Below, in pieces: positions 30,353 to 38,788 of a DNA stretch of 64,000 nucleotides. Position 1 is the first letter of the stretch. Every line of letters starts with the position of its first letter. This stretch comes from Gammaproteobacteria bacterium. GTDB lineage: Bacteria; Pseudomonadota; Gammaproteobacteria; Steroidobacterales; Rariloculaceae. The notes beneath the pieces are model-generated. The model was not told the origin of the DNA and did no database searches. It was given only the letters and a program-made list of their open reading frames with translations. A program made the position numbers and the translations under genes. The DNA lies in NCBI GenBank assembly GCA_036381015.1, contig DASVDR010000010.1, forward strand, positions 100,399-164,398, given 5' to 3'.

Positions 30353-30781
30353 TCAGTTGCCGCTCTCGGTCTGCACCGACCGTTCCTCGGACGGCGAGCG
30401 GGCGAAGAGGCGCTGCCCGGTGCTCGTGAGGATCACGGCTTGAGCGTTCAACGACGAGCTGCCGTCCCGCGCGAGGATCCCGTCCACCTGGACCACGTCT
30501 CCGATCTTCATCGAGTTCCGCGACCACCCGCGGCGCACGAGCGACACCGGGGAGCCGAGCTCCGCCGCCCACGTGACGACCTCGCCCGTCTTCTCGTCCT
30601 CGACGTCGATATAGAAGTAGGCATGAGGGTTCAGCCACTCGATCTTCACTACCACGCCGGTCAGCGAGATCGGCTTGGTCTGGTCGTATTGAGCCGTGAA
30701 TGCGTGATGCGCCGCGGCCGGCCCGGCGATCAACGTCCCGACGAGGCAAATCCGCGCCAAAACCGATGAGTGAACGTTCAT
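30353..30781 (-). CDS. DUF6152 family secreted protein, copy A
   Basis: 142 aa: Sec signal peptide ending AAAHH, then HHAFTAQYDQTKPISLTG, VVVKIEWLNPHAYFYIDV and GWSRNSMKIGDVVQVDG, the usual DUF6152 pattern, which looks like a small OB-like beta barrel. Function unknown. A second copy (36715-37131) is about as similar in pattern and again lies immediately beside a member of the three-copy secreted family, so the two proteins probably work together. Confidence 0.8.
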   Translation of the reverse strand: MNVHSSVLARICLVGTLIAGPAAAHHAFTAQYDQTKPISLTGVVVKIEWLNPHAYFYIDVEDEKTGEVVTWAAELGSPVSLVRRGWSRNSMKIGDVVQVDGILARDGSSSLNAQAVILTSTGQRLFARSPSEERSVQTESGN

Positions 30782-30874
30782 CCTACCCTCTCGCTTCGTC
30801 CGTCGGCGGCCTGCCGCCCGACGTGAAGGTGTTGCACGACGAATTCCGAGCGGGTTTCCCTCGCTCGGTCCGGC

Positions 30875-30890
30875 TCGGGCTCGAGCCCGA
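30875..30890. repeat. 16-bp perfect palindrome between lysR and DUF6152 genes
   Basis: TCGGGCTCGAGCCCGA reads the same on both strands. It is in the 230-bp gap between the end of the LysR gene and the start of the DUF6152 gene (both minus). It could be a terminator stem for lysR (no T run) or an operator for the downstream genes. The rest of the gap shows nothing else I can support. Confidence 0.4.
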
Positions 30891-31011
30891 CCGATGAAAT
30901 TCTATTGCACGCATCCGCCCATCGTCATGAATAACACCGACGGGGATATGGGCGATCCGTCAGATCGAGTGCGTAGGCCGGAGCTCCGGAGAGCGGAGGG
31001 CACGGCCCGGC

Positions 31012-31962
31012 TCAGTTCACCGTTTCACGTAACGCGCGGATCAGATCCTCGGCATAGCGGTCCATCGTCGCATCTCGCTTATGCAGCACCCCGACCGGCG
31101 GCGGGTTCAGGGGGATCGGAACGTTCAGGCGGACCAGCCGGCCTTCCTCGATGTCGGTGCGCAAGCTCTTCGATGGGAGCGTGCAGACGACACTGCCGTC
31201 GGCGAGCAGAATGTCCCGTGCGGCGAACATCGACGCGATCTCGAAGACGTTGCTCGGCAACGGCAGCCCTTCGTGATAGAACAAGCCTTCGAGGTAGCTC
31301 CTGAACGGATTGTTCGGCGGCGGCAGGATCCACGGAAAGTGAATCAGGTCGTCGAGCGAGATGTCGTCGCGGCCGGCGCACGGATGATCGCTGCGCGCGA
31401 CGATGATGTCGCCGACGTCGTACGCCTTCACGCATTGAATGTCGCCGTGATCTTCGGCGATCCCTAACCGGCTGATGACCAAATCGATTTCTCCGAGCTG
31501 CAGGCGCCGGTGCAGATCCTTCGTGCGGCCGAAGACGAGCCGGATGATCTGCCCCTCCTCGCGCTGCGCCTTGAAGCGCGTCAACGCCTTGACTGCCACC
31601 GTGTCGAGATACGAGACGCAGCCGATCACGATGTGCGTGGACGGCTCGGAGTTGATTTGCGAAAGCTCGGCGGCGGTGCGCGCGCATTGATTGACGATCT
31701 GCCGCGCGTGCCGGTAGAGGATGTCGGCGGCCGGCGTCGGCGTCACGCCGCGGGTATGCCGCGCGAACAGCTCGGTCTCGAGAATGTCCTCGATCTCCGA
31801 GATGCTTTTCGATACCGTGGAGTGGTCGAGCGAGAGCTCCCGCGCGGCGGCCTGAATGTTGCGGTGCTCGTAAACCGCGATGTACGCGACGAGCTGGCGC
31901 ATCCGAAAGCGCGTCAGCAGCAGATGCTTGATCTCTTGTTGCCCCTTCTTCACCGCTTTCAT
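31012..31962 (-). CDS. LysR family transcriptional regulator
   Basis: 316 aa from ATG 31962. N-terminal winged helix (MRQLVAYIAVYEHRNIQAAARELSL, split by the turn, DHSTVSKSISEIEDILETEL) and a substrate-binding domain (SYLDTVAVKALTRFKAQ, LQLGEIDLVISRLG, FPWILPPPNNPFRSYLEGLF) of the kind found in aromatic-catabolism regulators (GbpR/PcaQ/LigR-like). The frame continues open upstream to 32100, but that part is Pro/Arg-rich and lacks homology. It is divergent from an MFS carrier with a LysR-type inverted repeat between them. Confidence 0.88.
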   Translation of the reverse strand: MKAVKKGQQEIKHLLLTRFRMRQLVAYIAVYEHRNIQAAARELSLDHSTVSKSISEIEDILETELFARHTRGVTPTPAADILYRHARQIVNQCARTAAELSQINSEPSTHIVIGCVSYLDTVAVKALTRFKAQREEGQIIRLVFGRTKDLHRRLQLGEIDLVISRLGIAEDHGDIQCVKAYDVGDIIVARSDHPCAGRDDISLDDLIHFPWILPPPNNPFRSYLEGLFYHEGLPLPSNVFEIASMFAARDILLADGSVVCTLPSKSLRTDIEEGRLVRLNVPIPLNPPPVGVLHKRDATMDRYAEDLIRALRETVN

Positions 31963-31983
31963 CGCCGCAGCCCGGTCCGGCAG

Positions 31984-32001
31984 TATGGCAACATTACCAT
32001 A
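31984..32001. promoter_or_regulatory. Candidate LysR operator
   Basis: TATGG-N8-CCATA, an inverted repeat holding a T-N11-A core, 22 bp upstream of the lysR ATG in the divergent gap 31963-32211. It is placed to control lysR itself and the MFS-TPP-cytochrome operon. Confidence 0.5.
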
Positions 32002-32211
32002 GGTCACGAACGCCGGCGCCGTGCCCGGTGAGCGCGGCGGGCGATCGGGTCGCGGTTCGCGATCTGGCGGGAAAGCCATAGAGGCGAGGCGTTTTGGCAC
32101 TGGTACGCGGCGGGAGCGGCCCTTAGGATTCGGCGAGGGGAGCCGGGCACGCTCGACACGCCGGCCCGCTCGTGGGCATCATGCGCACGTGGTGATCGGG
32201 GGAGCTTCGAT

Positions 32212-33480
32212 ATGAGCACAGCGCGACAAGAACTCGCCGCGAATTGGCCGATGATGGTCGTGGCCTTCCTCCTGGTGTTCTTCGCGTTCGGCGTCCCGAC
32301 TTACTCGCTCCCCTTCATGTACGGGCCGGCCATGCAGGAATTCGGGTGGACCAACGCAGAGGTCAACCTCCTGGCCACGGCGAGATTCCTGATCGGTGCG
32401 ATCGCGGCGCTCGGCATGGGCATGCTCATCGACAAGGTCGGCGGCCGGTGGACGGTCCTCGCCGGCACCGCCGTCGGCGGAGTGGGCATGGCGCTTTTCC
32501 TGTTCGCCACGAATCTGCCCGTCTACTACCTCGCCGGCGCGCTTGAGGGGTTTTCGGCCGCGTCGATCGTCGCGGCGATGAAGGTCATCGTGGCGCGGCT
32601 GTACTCGGCGAATCAAGGGCTTGCGATGGGCATCGTCCTCACGGCCACGAGCTTCGGGGGCGTGGTGATGCCGCAGGTGTGGCCGCCGCTGCTCGAGGTC
32701 ATGAATTGGCGGGAGATCGTCGCGCTGCTCTCGATCGGGCCGTTGCTCATCGCCGTGCCGCTCTGGCTCGTCTTCATGGCGAAGAGTGAAGGCACGCGCA
32801 AGATCGTCGACGCCCCGTCCGTGTCGAAGAGCGGCGTCAGCATGTGGCAGCATTTCCGCACGATCAGCCGCGAGCCCGCGTTTTGGCTGATTGCGGCGGG
32901 CATCTTCATCGTGTCCGGCGTCGACCAGGCGCTGATGCAGAACTACGTGAACTTCCTGCGTTTCGACCGCGGCATGGATCTGCAGACGACGATCTCGTGG
33001 GCGGGCAGCCTGCTCGCGATCATCGGTGTGCTCGCGAAGGTCGGCTCCGGATGGTTCTACGACCGCTTCTCGATCCGCGGGATCGCGTTCTTCTATCTGC
33101 TTTGCGGAATTTCGATCTTCCTCGGCTTGCCGGTCGTCGGCATCGGCACCTTGTTGCTGTTCATCGTCGTGCGCGGGGTCGCGCACGGCGGGCTGATCGT
33201 CGACGTGCCGATTCTCACGAAGCATTACTTCGGCATGGAACGGATCGGCATGACGATGGGGATCATGTCGGTGTGCGTGAACCTCGGCTTCGCTGCCGGG
33301 CCGCCGGTTTTCGGCTGGTTTGCGGACACCTACGGCAACTTCACCTCCGGCATGATCGTGTTCGGGACGATCTCGACGCTTGCGACCTTGACGATCTGGT
33401 GGGTCAAGCCGCGCTACTGGGTCTCGCCGGCCGAGCGGGCCGTCGTGCGCGCCGAGCCGAGCGTTGCCGTCGGACGGTAG
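32212..33480 (+). CDS. MFS transporter (oxalate/formate or monocarboxylate-like)
   Basis: 422 aa, 12 predicted membrane helices. YSLPFMYGPAMQEFGWTNAEV at the N terminus, GMLIDKVGGRW (motif A region) and GFAAGPPVFGWFADTYGNF are typical of the OFA/MCT-like branch that moves organic acids. Substrate unknown; divergence from a LysR gene and proximity to a LigJ-like hydratase suggest an aromatic or dicarboxylic acid (inference). Its 3' end overlaps the first possible start of the TPP enzyme. Confidence 0.83.
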   Translation: MSTARQELAANWPMMVVAFLLVFFAFGVPTYSLPFMYGPAMQEFGWTNAEVNLLATARFLIGAIAALGMGMLIDKVGGRWTVLAGTAVGGVGMALFLFATNLPVYYLAGALEGFSAASIVAAMKVIVARLYSANQGLAMGIVLTATSFGGVVMPQVWPPLLEVMNWREIVALLSIGPLLIAVPLWLVFMAKSEGTRKIVDAPSVSKSGVSMWQHFRTISREPAFWLIAAGIFIVSGVDQALMQNYVNFLRFDRGMDLQTTISWAGSLLAIIGVLAKVGSGWFYDRFSIRGIAFFYLLCGISIFLGLPVVGIGTLLLFIVVRGVAHGGLIVDVPILTKHYFGMERIGMTMGIMSVCVNLGFAAGPPVFGWFADTYGNFTSGMIVFGTISTLATLTIWWVKPRYWVSPAERAVVRAEPSVAVGR

Positions 33481-35335
33481 TCACGAGCCGGAAGGAGTGT
33501 CGAGCCGGCGTGGGTTTCTGAAGGGCGTCGCCGCCGGTGCGGCGGCCGCGGTGGCCGCAGGGCGGCCGGCCGACGAGGCCGGGGCGCAGCCGGCGCCTCC
33601 CGCGCCGGCCGCACCGCTTCCTTCCGACGCCGACGTCGCGGCCGAGACCGGCGGCCGATTGCCTCCGCTTCCGCCGATCATCGTCGAGCGCCCCCAGTCC
33701 GACTTCATGGTCGACGTCATCAAGTCGCTCGGCATCGAGTATGCCGCGGCGAATCCGGGCTCGAGCTTCGACTCCCTGCAAGAGTCGATCATCAATTACG
33801 GCGACAACACGAGCCCCGAGTTCCTCACCTGCTGCCATGAGGAGTCGTCCGTCGCGATGGCGCACGGCTACGCGAAGATCGAGGGCAAGCCGATGGCCGC
33901 GCTGCTGCATGGGACGATCGGCATTCAGCACGCCTCGATGGCGATCTATAACGCATACGGCGACCGCGTGCCGGTCTACTTGATCGCCGGGCTCGGACGA
34001 GATGCCGTGCGGGCCCATGCCGCTACCGACATGGCGGCGATGGTTCGCGACTACGTGAAGTGGGATCGCCAGCCGCTCACCCTCGGCGACTTTGCCGAGT
34101 CGGCCGTGCAGGCCTACCGGCTCGCGATGACGCCGCCCACGGCTCCGGTGCTTCTCGTCGTCGATCTCGACATGCAGACCGCGCCGATGCCGGAGCGCCC
34201 GCCTGCGGTGCCGGAGCTCGCGATGCCGCGTCCCCCGTCCGCCGACCCCGCGTCGCTGCGCGAGATTGCGCGGCGTCTCGTCGAAGCGGCGAACCCGAAG
34301 ATCCGCTGCGGGCGCGCGGCTCGCTCGCAGCACGGAATCGATCTCCTTGTCGAGCTCGCCGAGTTGCTCGCGGCGCCCGTCGAAGGGGGCAACGACCGAG
34401 TGAACTTTCCGTCGCGCCATCCGCTCGCGGGGAGCGGCGTCGGCGACGCCGACGTCGTGCTGAACCTCGAGACGTCCGGAGGACGCGCGCCGGAGGGCGC
34501 GGTAGAGCTCACGATCAGCTCGGCCGAGCTGATGATGGCGGGCAACTACGAGCTCTCTCCGGCTGCGGCGCGCGGAGAGCTCGTCGTCGCCGCGGACGCC
34601 GAAGCTTCGCTGCCGGGTCTGATCGAGGAGGTGCGCCGACTCGTCACCGCATCGCGCCGCCGGGAATATGCCGCGCGTCGCGAGCGCATCGCCGAAGTGC
34701 ACGTGCAGCAGCGGGTGCAGGCCGTCGCGCGGGCACGGCTCGGCTGGGACGCGAGCCCGATCAGCGTCGCGCGGCTCTGCGCGGAGATTTGGGATCTCGT
34801 CAAGGACGAGGACTGGTCGCTCGTGTCGCCGCAAGGGTTTCTCAGCGGCTGGCCGGGGCGACTCTGGAGCTTCGAGCGGCACTACCACTACATCGGCGGG
34901 CAGGGTGCCGGAGGCATGGGCTACGGGGCGCCGGCGGCCGTCGGCGCCGCGCTCGCGAACCGGCGCCACGGTCGGCTGTCGATCAACATTCAGACGGACG
35001 GCGATCTCTGTTACGGGCCGGCCGTGCTGTGGACGGCCGCGCACCACCGGATACCGCTCCTCACCGTGATGCACAACAACCGCGCGTACCACCAGGAAGT
35101 CATGTTCATGCAGCGCATGGCCAACTGGCACAACCGGCGCGCGGATCGCGCCCATATCGGCACGACGCTGCGGGATCCGAACATCGACTACGCGAAGATG
35201 GCGGAGTCGTTCGGCGTGTATGGCGAAGGGCCGATCACGGACCCGCGCGACCTGCGACCGGCGCTCGAGCGCGGCATCGCGCGCGTGAAGCGCGGCGAGC
35301 CGGCTCTGATCGACGTCGTGACGCAGCCGCGGTGA
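33464..35335 (+). CDS. Tat-exported thiamine-pyrophosphate enzyme
   Basis: 623 aa, acetolactate synthase/benzoylformate decarboxylase-like. A twin-arginine signal (SSRRGFLKGVAAGAAAAVAAG) precedes the catalytic fold. The PYR domain has the glutamate in CCHEESSVAMAHGYAKIEG; the PP domain has the cofactor motif from TDGDLCYGP to VMHNN (GDG-x-about 25-NN). This implies a periplasmic TPP enzyme, which is unusual. The start is uncertain: TTG 33464 overlaps the MFS gene by 17 bp, while GTG 33497 gives a cleaner Tat peptide but leaves GGAAGGAG with no spacing. Seven bases after its stop a c-type cytochrome gene begins. Substrate unknown. Confidence 0.83.
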   Translation: MPSDGSHEPEGVSSRRGFLKGVAAGAAAAVAAGRPADEAGAQPAPPAPAAPLPSDADVAAETGGRLPPLPPIIVERPQSDFMVDVIKSLGIEYAAANPGSSFDSLQESIINYGDNTSPEFLTCCHEESSVAMAHGYAKIEGKPMAALLHGTIGIQHASMAIYNAYGDRVPVYLIAGLGRDAVRAHAATDMAAMVRDYVKWDRQPLTLGDFAESAVQAYRLAMTPPTAPVLLVVDLDMQTAPMPERPPAVPELAMPRPPSADPASLREIARRLVEAANPKIRCGRAARSQHGIDLLVELAELLAAPVEGGNDRVNFPSRHPLAGSGVGDADVVLNLETSGGRAPEGAVELTISSAELMMAGNYELSPAAARGELVVAADAEASLPGLIEEVRRLVTASRRREYAARRERIAEVHVQQRVQAVARARLGWDASPISVARLCAEIWDLVKDEDWSLVSPQGFLSGWPGRLWSFERHYHYIGGQGAGGMGYGAPAAVGAALANRRHGRLSINIQTDGDLCYGPAVLWTAAHHRIPLLTVMHNNRAYHQEVMFMQRMANWHNRRADRAHIGTTLRDPNIDYAKMAESFGVYGEGPITDPRDLRPALERGIARVKRGEPALIDVVTQPR

Positions 35336-35342
35336 CGCACAA

Positions 35343-35789
35343 ATGAGGCGAGCGGTCTCATCGCGGTTTCGCGCGCCGGTCCTCGCCGCGCTGCTCGCCG
35401 CGGCCGGCGGCTTGTCGGCGCAGGAACGAGCTCCGGCGCCGGCGGCCGACGCTGCCCGGCCCGACGACGTCGAGCGGGGCCGGGAGCTCTACGTCCGGTT
35501 CGGCTGCTACGCGTGTCATCTCTATTCCGGCGCGGGCTATTCCGGCGTCCCGGGCGGCGCGACGCTCGTCCCGATGCGGCTGTCGCGCGCGGCTTTCACG
35601 ACGTATCTCCGCAATCCGCCGCTGCCGACGCGGATGCCGCCCTATACCGCCGACGTCCTCTCCGACGAGGACGCCGGCGCGATTCACGCTTTCATTCGTT
35701 CGCTGCCGCAGACGGATCCGGGAAAGCCGATCCCTGCGCTCGACGCCATCGTGGACGAGATTCGGCGCGGCCGGGGGGAAGGGCGCTGA
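35343..35789 (+). CDS. Periplasmic c-type cytochrome (class I, monohaem)
   Basis: 148 aa: signal peptide ending GLSAQ, then DDVERGRELYVRFGCYACH with one CxxCH haem site (Cys-Tyr-Ala-Cys-His) and a distal Met in VPMRLSR or TRMPPYTADVLSDEDA. The gene starts 7 bp after the TPP enzyme, so the pair is almost certainly co-expressed; the cytochrome is a natural electron acceptor for it if it is an oxidase-type TPP enzyme (inference). Confidence 0.85.
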   Translation: MRRAVSSRFRAPVLAALLAAAGGLSAQERAPAPAADAARPDDVERGRELYVRFGCYACHLYSGAGYSGVPGGATLVPMRLSRAAFTTYLRNPPLPTRMPPYTADVLSDEDAGAIHAFIRSLPQTDPGKPIPALDAIVDEIRRGRGEGR

Positions 35790-35799
35790 GAGGGGGGAA

Positions 35800-35833
35800 G
35801 GTCTTCGCCGCCGGGGCGCCGGCGGCGAAGACC
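35800..35833. terminator. Strong bidirectional hairpin between convergent genes
   Basis: GGTCTTCGCCGCCGG (35800-35814), loop GGCG, CCGGCGGCGAAGACC (35819-35833): a perfect 15-bp stem between the ends of the cytochrome gene (+) and the secreted-protein gene (-). No T run. Confidence 0.7.
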
Positions 35834-35876
35834 AGCCTTCAGAGTCGAGGCCGCGAAGCCGCCGACGCGCGCCGAA

Positions 35877-36698
35877 TCACCCCTGAGGGCCGACCATCCG
35901 CTCCGCGTCGAGATTGTTTTCCTGGCACAGGTAATCGAACGGCTCGTTCTCCGGGACCCATGGGATGTACCAGCCGCCGGTCCAGGGGGCGGTGTAGGCG
36001 CCGGGGTCGTCGATCGTGATCTCGTACTTCAGCGTATCGAAGTCCGGCCGCGATAGACGCTCGATCGTATGCAGCTGCGACGTATGCGGAACACCCTCGC
36101 GGCTCAGCCAGAACTTCTCGTTGAAGCCCACGGTATCGATCACGAGCGTATCGCCCTCGTACCATCCGATGGAGTGGCCGAAGAACGAGGGCTCGGGATT
36201 CTCCGGATGCTTGCGGCCGTCCATGTGCACGACGCGCCAGGAATGAGGGGAGCCGACGCTCACGAAGATCACTTCCTGGGAATCGAAAAGCTGAAGTATC
36301 TCCATGCCGTAAGGCGTGTGGAACATTCGCGCGCCGCCGGACGGCATGCAGCGCGTGTGCGGGTCGTCCTTCGTGAACGTCGCCTGCCGGTAGTCGTACA
36401 GCGCGCGTGCCCACGGCTGGAACGGCACCTCGTCGATGTCGAGGTTGGTCGGCAGGTTGTAGCGCGGGTTGTCGATCGCGCCCTCGCGATTGTTGTTGAA
36501 GAGCGTGGCACCGGCGCGCCCGTCCCAGTTGCCGACCTCGCCCGGCGGGCCGGTGAAGCTGATAATGCCGTTCGGCCAGTGGGGCGCCGGCCGCGGCTTC
36601 TCCGCGTCGCGGTCCTGGGCGTGGACGGCCGCGACGGCGAGACCGCCGGCGACGAGGGCGACGGCCGTTGCGGCGCGCGTGCTCGAACGCTGCATCAC
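35877..36698 (-). CDS. Secreted protein, paralogue 2 of a three-copy family
   Basis: 273 aa: signal peptide (ending VHAQ), then the family motifs PWARALYDYRQ, KDDPHTRCMPSGG, WRVVHMDGRKHPE, FFGHSIGWYEGDTLVIDTV, GFNEKFW, HTSQLHTIERLSRPDFDTL and DYLCQENN. Closest in pattern to the gene at 29490. It is 16 bp downstream of DUF6152 copy B, clearly one operon. Function unknown. Confidence 0.75.
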   Translation of the reverse strand: MMQRSSTRAATAVALVAGGLAVAAVHAQDRDAEKPRPAPHWPNGIISFTGPPGEVGNWDGRAGATLFNNNREGAIDNPRYNLPTNLDIDEVPFQPWARALYDYRQATFTKDDPHTRCMPSGGARMFHTPYGMEILQLFDSQEVIFVSVGSPHSWRVVHMDGRKHPENPEPSFFGHSIGWYEGDTLVIDTVGFNEKFWLSREGVPHTSQLHTIERLSRPDFDTLKYEITIDDPGAYTAPWTGGWYIPWVPENEPFDYLCQENNLDAERMVGPQG

Positions 36699-36714
36699 GT
36701 CGTGCCTCCGAAAG

Positions 36715-37131
36715 TCAGTTGCCGGTGATCGTCTGGCCTTCGCTCGACGCGGCGCCGAGCACCTGGCCGGTGGCCGTCATCATCACGCGCCGGGCGTTCG
36801 CCGTGAGACTGCCGTCGCGCGCCCGAGTCCCCTCGACCTGGACGATGTCGCCGATGTTCATCGAGTTTCGCTTCCAGCCGCGGCGTTGCAGCATGTGTGG
36901 AGGGCCCATTTCGAAGGCCCAGTTTTCGATCTCGCCCGTCTCCTCGTTCGTGACGTCGATATAAAAGTAGACGTGCGGATTCAGCCACTCGATCTTCGTG
37001 ACCACACCGGTCAGCGTGATCGGCTGATTCGAGTCGTACTGTGAACGGAACGAATGATGCGCGAGCGCCGGGGCCGCGACAGCCGCCGCGAGCAAAGCGC
37101 CGATAACGAGTCGAAAGCCGTTTCGTATCAT
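36715..37131 (-). CDS. DUF6152 family secreted protein, copy B
   Basis: 138 aa from ATG 37131: signal peptide ending PALAHH, then HHSFRSQYDSNQPITLTG, VVTKIEWLNPHVYFYIDV and GWKRNSMNIGDIVQVEG. The frame is open to 37197 but the extra 22 residues have no signal-peptide character. It repeats the arrangement seen at 30353: DUF6152 next to a member of the three-copy secreted family. Confidence 0.8.
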   Translation of the reverse strand: MIRNGFRLVIGALLAAAVAAPALAHHSFRSQYDSNQPITLTGVVTKIEWLNPHVYFYIDVTNEETGEIENWAFEMGPPHMLQRRGWKRNSMNIGDIVQVEGTRARDGSLTANARRVMMTATGQVLGAASSEGQTITGN

Positions 37132-37216
37132 TTTTTTGCCTCCTCGTGCCCGAGAGGAGCTCGTGACCGACGGGAGCGCCGCCCCCGCCCGATTCACGCC
37201 GTTCGCTCCGACACGG

Positions 37217-38038
37217 TCAACTTTGATCCTCGCAGAACCGCTCCTCGATCTCGCCGCCCTCGACCCAATCGACCGTCCACTCCGCCGTCCACGGGCGGGT
37301 GTAGGTGTACGGGTCGTCGATCGTGACCTCGTACTTCAGCGTGTCGAAATCGGGACGCGAGAAGCGCTCGACGAGGCGCAGTGCCTCCGTGTGCGGCAGC
37401 CCGCCGTTCGAGAACCAGAACCGGGCATTGAAGCCGCTCGATTCCACGACCAGCGTGTCGCCTTCCCACCGGCCGGTGGAATGGCCGTAGTAGGTGCCCA
37501 CGACCTCCTCGGGATTCGGCGCCTCGCGGCCGTCCATGTGGATCAGGCGCCAGTTGCGGTTGCCGCCGCCGAACAGGATGTAGACGCGATCGTAGTGACG
37601 GTCCTGAACGATGCGGAATCCTCCGGGCGTATGCAGGTGGCGCGGGCCGGCCGGCGAGATGCAGTACTTCTTCACCGGATCGTCCTTCAGCCCGTTCTGT
37701 TGCCGGTAACGGTAGAGCGCCTCCGCCCACGGCCGGAACGGCGCGACCTTGCTCGCGTCGCCGATGTCGGCGAGCAGGCCGTTCTCGTCCATCTCCACCT
37801 CGACGCCCCGCTCGAACAGCGAGCTGACGCTCGCCGGGCCCCAGTAGCCCTTCTCGCCGGGCGGCCGATCGAAACGGACCGTGCCGTCCGGGAAACGCGG
37901 CGTGGGACGGCTGCCGTGCTCGGCGGCTTCGGGCGAGCCGGCGGCGGGCTGCGCGGCCGCGTCGGATGGCGAGGCCGTCGCGGCCAGCACGAGAGCGGCC
38001 GTGCCGGCGATCGCCGCTTCGGTCAAGACGGTTCGCAC
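37217..38038 (-). CDS. Secreted protein, paralogue 3 of a three-copy family
   Basis: 273 aa from GTG 38038, four bases after the stop of the upstream gene. Signal peptide (ending SDAAAQ), Pro-rich neck and the family motifs PWAEALYRYRQ, KDDPVKKYC, WRLIHMDGREAPNPEE, YYGHSTGRWEGDTLVVESS, GFNARFW, HTEALRLVERFSRPDFDTL and TIDDPYTYTRPWT. It is the most divergent of the three and lacks the C-terminal ENN. Function unknown. Confidence 0.73.
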   Translation of the reverse strand: MRTVLTEAAIAGTAALVLAATASPSDAAAQPAAGSPEAAEHGSRPTPRFPDGTVRFDRPPGEKGYWGPASVSSLFERGVEVEMDENGLLADIGDASKVAPFRPWAEALYRYRQQNGLKDDPVKKYCISPAGPRHLHTPGGFRIVQDRHYDRVYILFGGGNRNWRLIHMDGREAPNPEEVVGTYYGHSTGRWEGDTLVVESSGFNARFWFSNGGLPHTEALRLVERFSRPDFDTLKYEVTIDDPYTYTRPWTAEWTVDWVEGGEIEERFCEDQS

Positions 38039-38042
38039 GGCG

Positions 38043-38432
38043 TCATTCCCGCGTGATCTTGAAAGGATATCGCTCGCTTCCGACGGTCCACGTGCCCTCG
38101 ACGTAGCGGTTGTAGGACCCAATGTCCTTCAGTTGCCCTTCGATGCGAATGGGCTCGGAGTCGGCGCCTTGCGCCTCGATCCGCACGGTCCACGTTTCGG
38201 GCTCGAGCACCGCCGACGTGAACGGGACCGCCCGCGGTCCGGGATTGATCATGCCCTCGATGCGTTCGCCGTCCCATTCCATTGCGATGACGACGACATT
38301 GCCGGATCCCCATTCGCCGCGCCACGTGCCGTCGAGCGGAAAGCCCTCCTGGGCGTCGACGAAAGAGGCGGCGAGCAGCGTAGCGAGCACGGGCGCGAAG
38401 CGACGAGCGAGCAAGTTCCTCGATAGTCTCAT
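38043..38432 (-). CDS. Secreted beta-rich protein of unknown function
   Basis: 129 aa: signal peptide (LLARRFAPVLATLLAASFVDAQ), then a compact beta-strand pattern (LDGTWRGEWGSGNVVVIAMEW, read as two strands, and VEGTWTVGSERYPFKITRE) reminiscent of small lipocalin-like or NlpE-like barrels. No family recognised. First gene of the minus-strand operon running to 35877. An upstream ATG at 38465 is possible, but 38432 has GAGATC upstream. Confidence 0.65.
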   Translation of the reverse strand: MRLSRNLLARRFAPVLATLLAASFVDAQEGFPLDGTWRGEWGSGNVVVIAMEWDGERIEGMINPGPRAVPFTSAVLEPETWTVRIEAQGADSEPIRIEGQLKDIGSYNRYVEGTWTVGSERYPFKITRE

Positions 38433-38788
38433 GAAGGCGATCTCGATGGTTCGTGAAAACTTCAAGCGGAAGCGCGTACGCGGCCGAACGCGGCCGGTAG
38501 GCTCGGAGGGATGCTACGAACGCGAGCGGACGTGTGCCAGTGCCGATTCAGCGACGGTATGTGGCGTTCTTCCCATACTGAAGGGCGGCGCCGGCAAACG
38601 GCCAATCCCAAGGCGCGGGGCCGCGTAGCGCCCGGTTGTGATGGAAACGCCACGCCACTGCCGCACTTCTTCACATCGCCCGTCGAGACTGTTGCCCTAG
38701 AATGCCGCAGCAAACGCCTCGGACACCGGGCTGGGCGGCGCCGCCTGCCGGCTTGCAGCCCGAGCGACACAAGGGAGGGGGGACCATC
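38433..38788. other. Divergent intergenic region, no gene seen
   Basis: 356 bp between the minus-strand secreted-protein operon and the TonB receptor. TAGAAT at 38698-38703 could be a -10 for the receptor, but no good -35 is present. Short open frames here have no signal peptide, ribosome site or recognisable motif. Confidence 0.5.

Noticed and set aside
33497-33499. GTG 33497 as certain start of the TPP enzyme
   Set aside because: It gives a neat Tat signal, but the GGAAGGAG just before it has no spacing; left as an alternative to TTG 33464.
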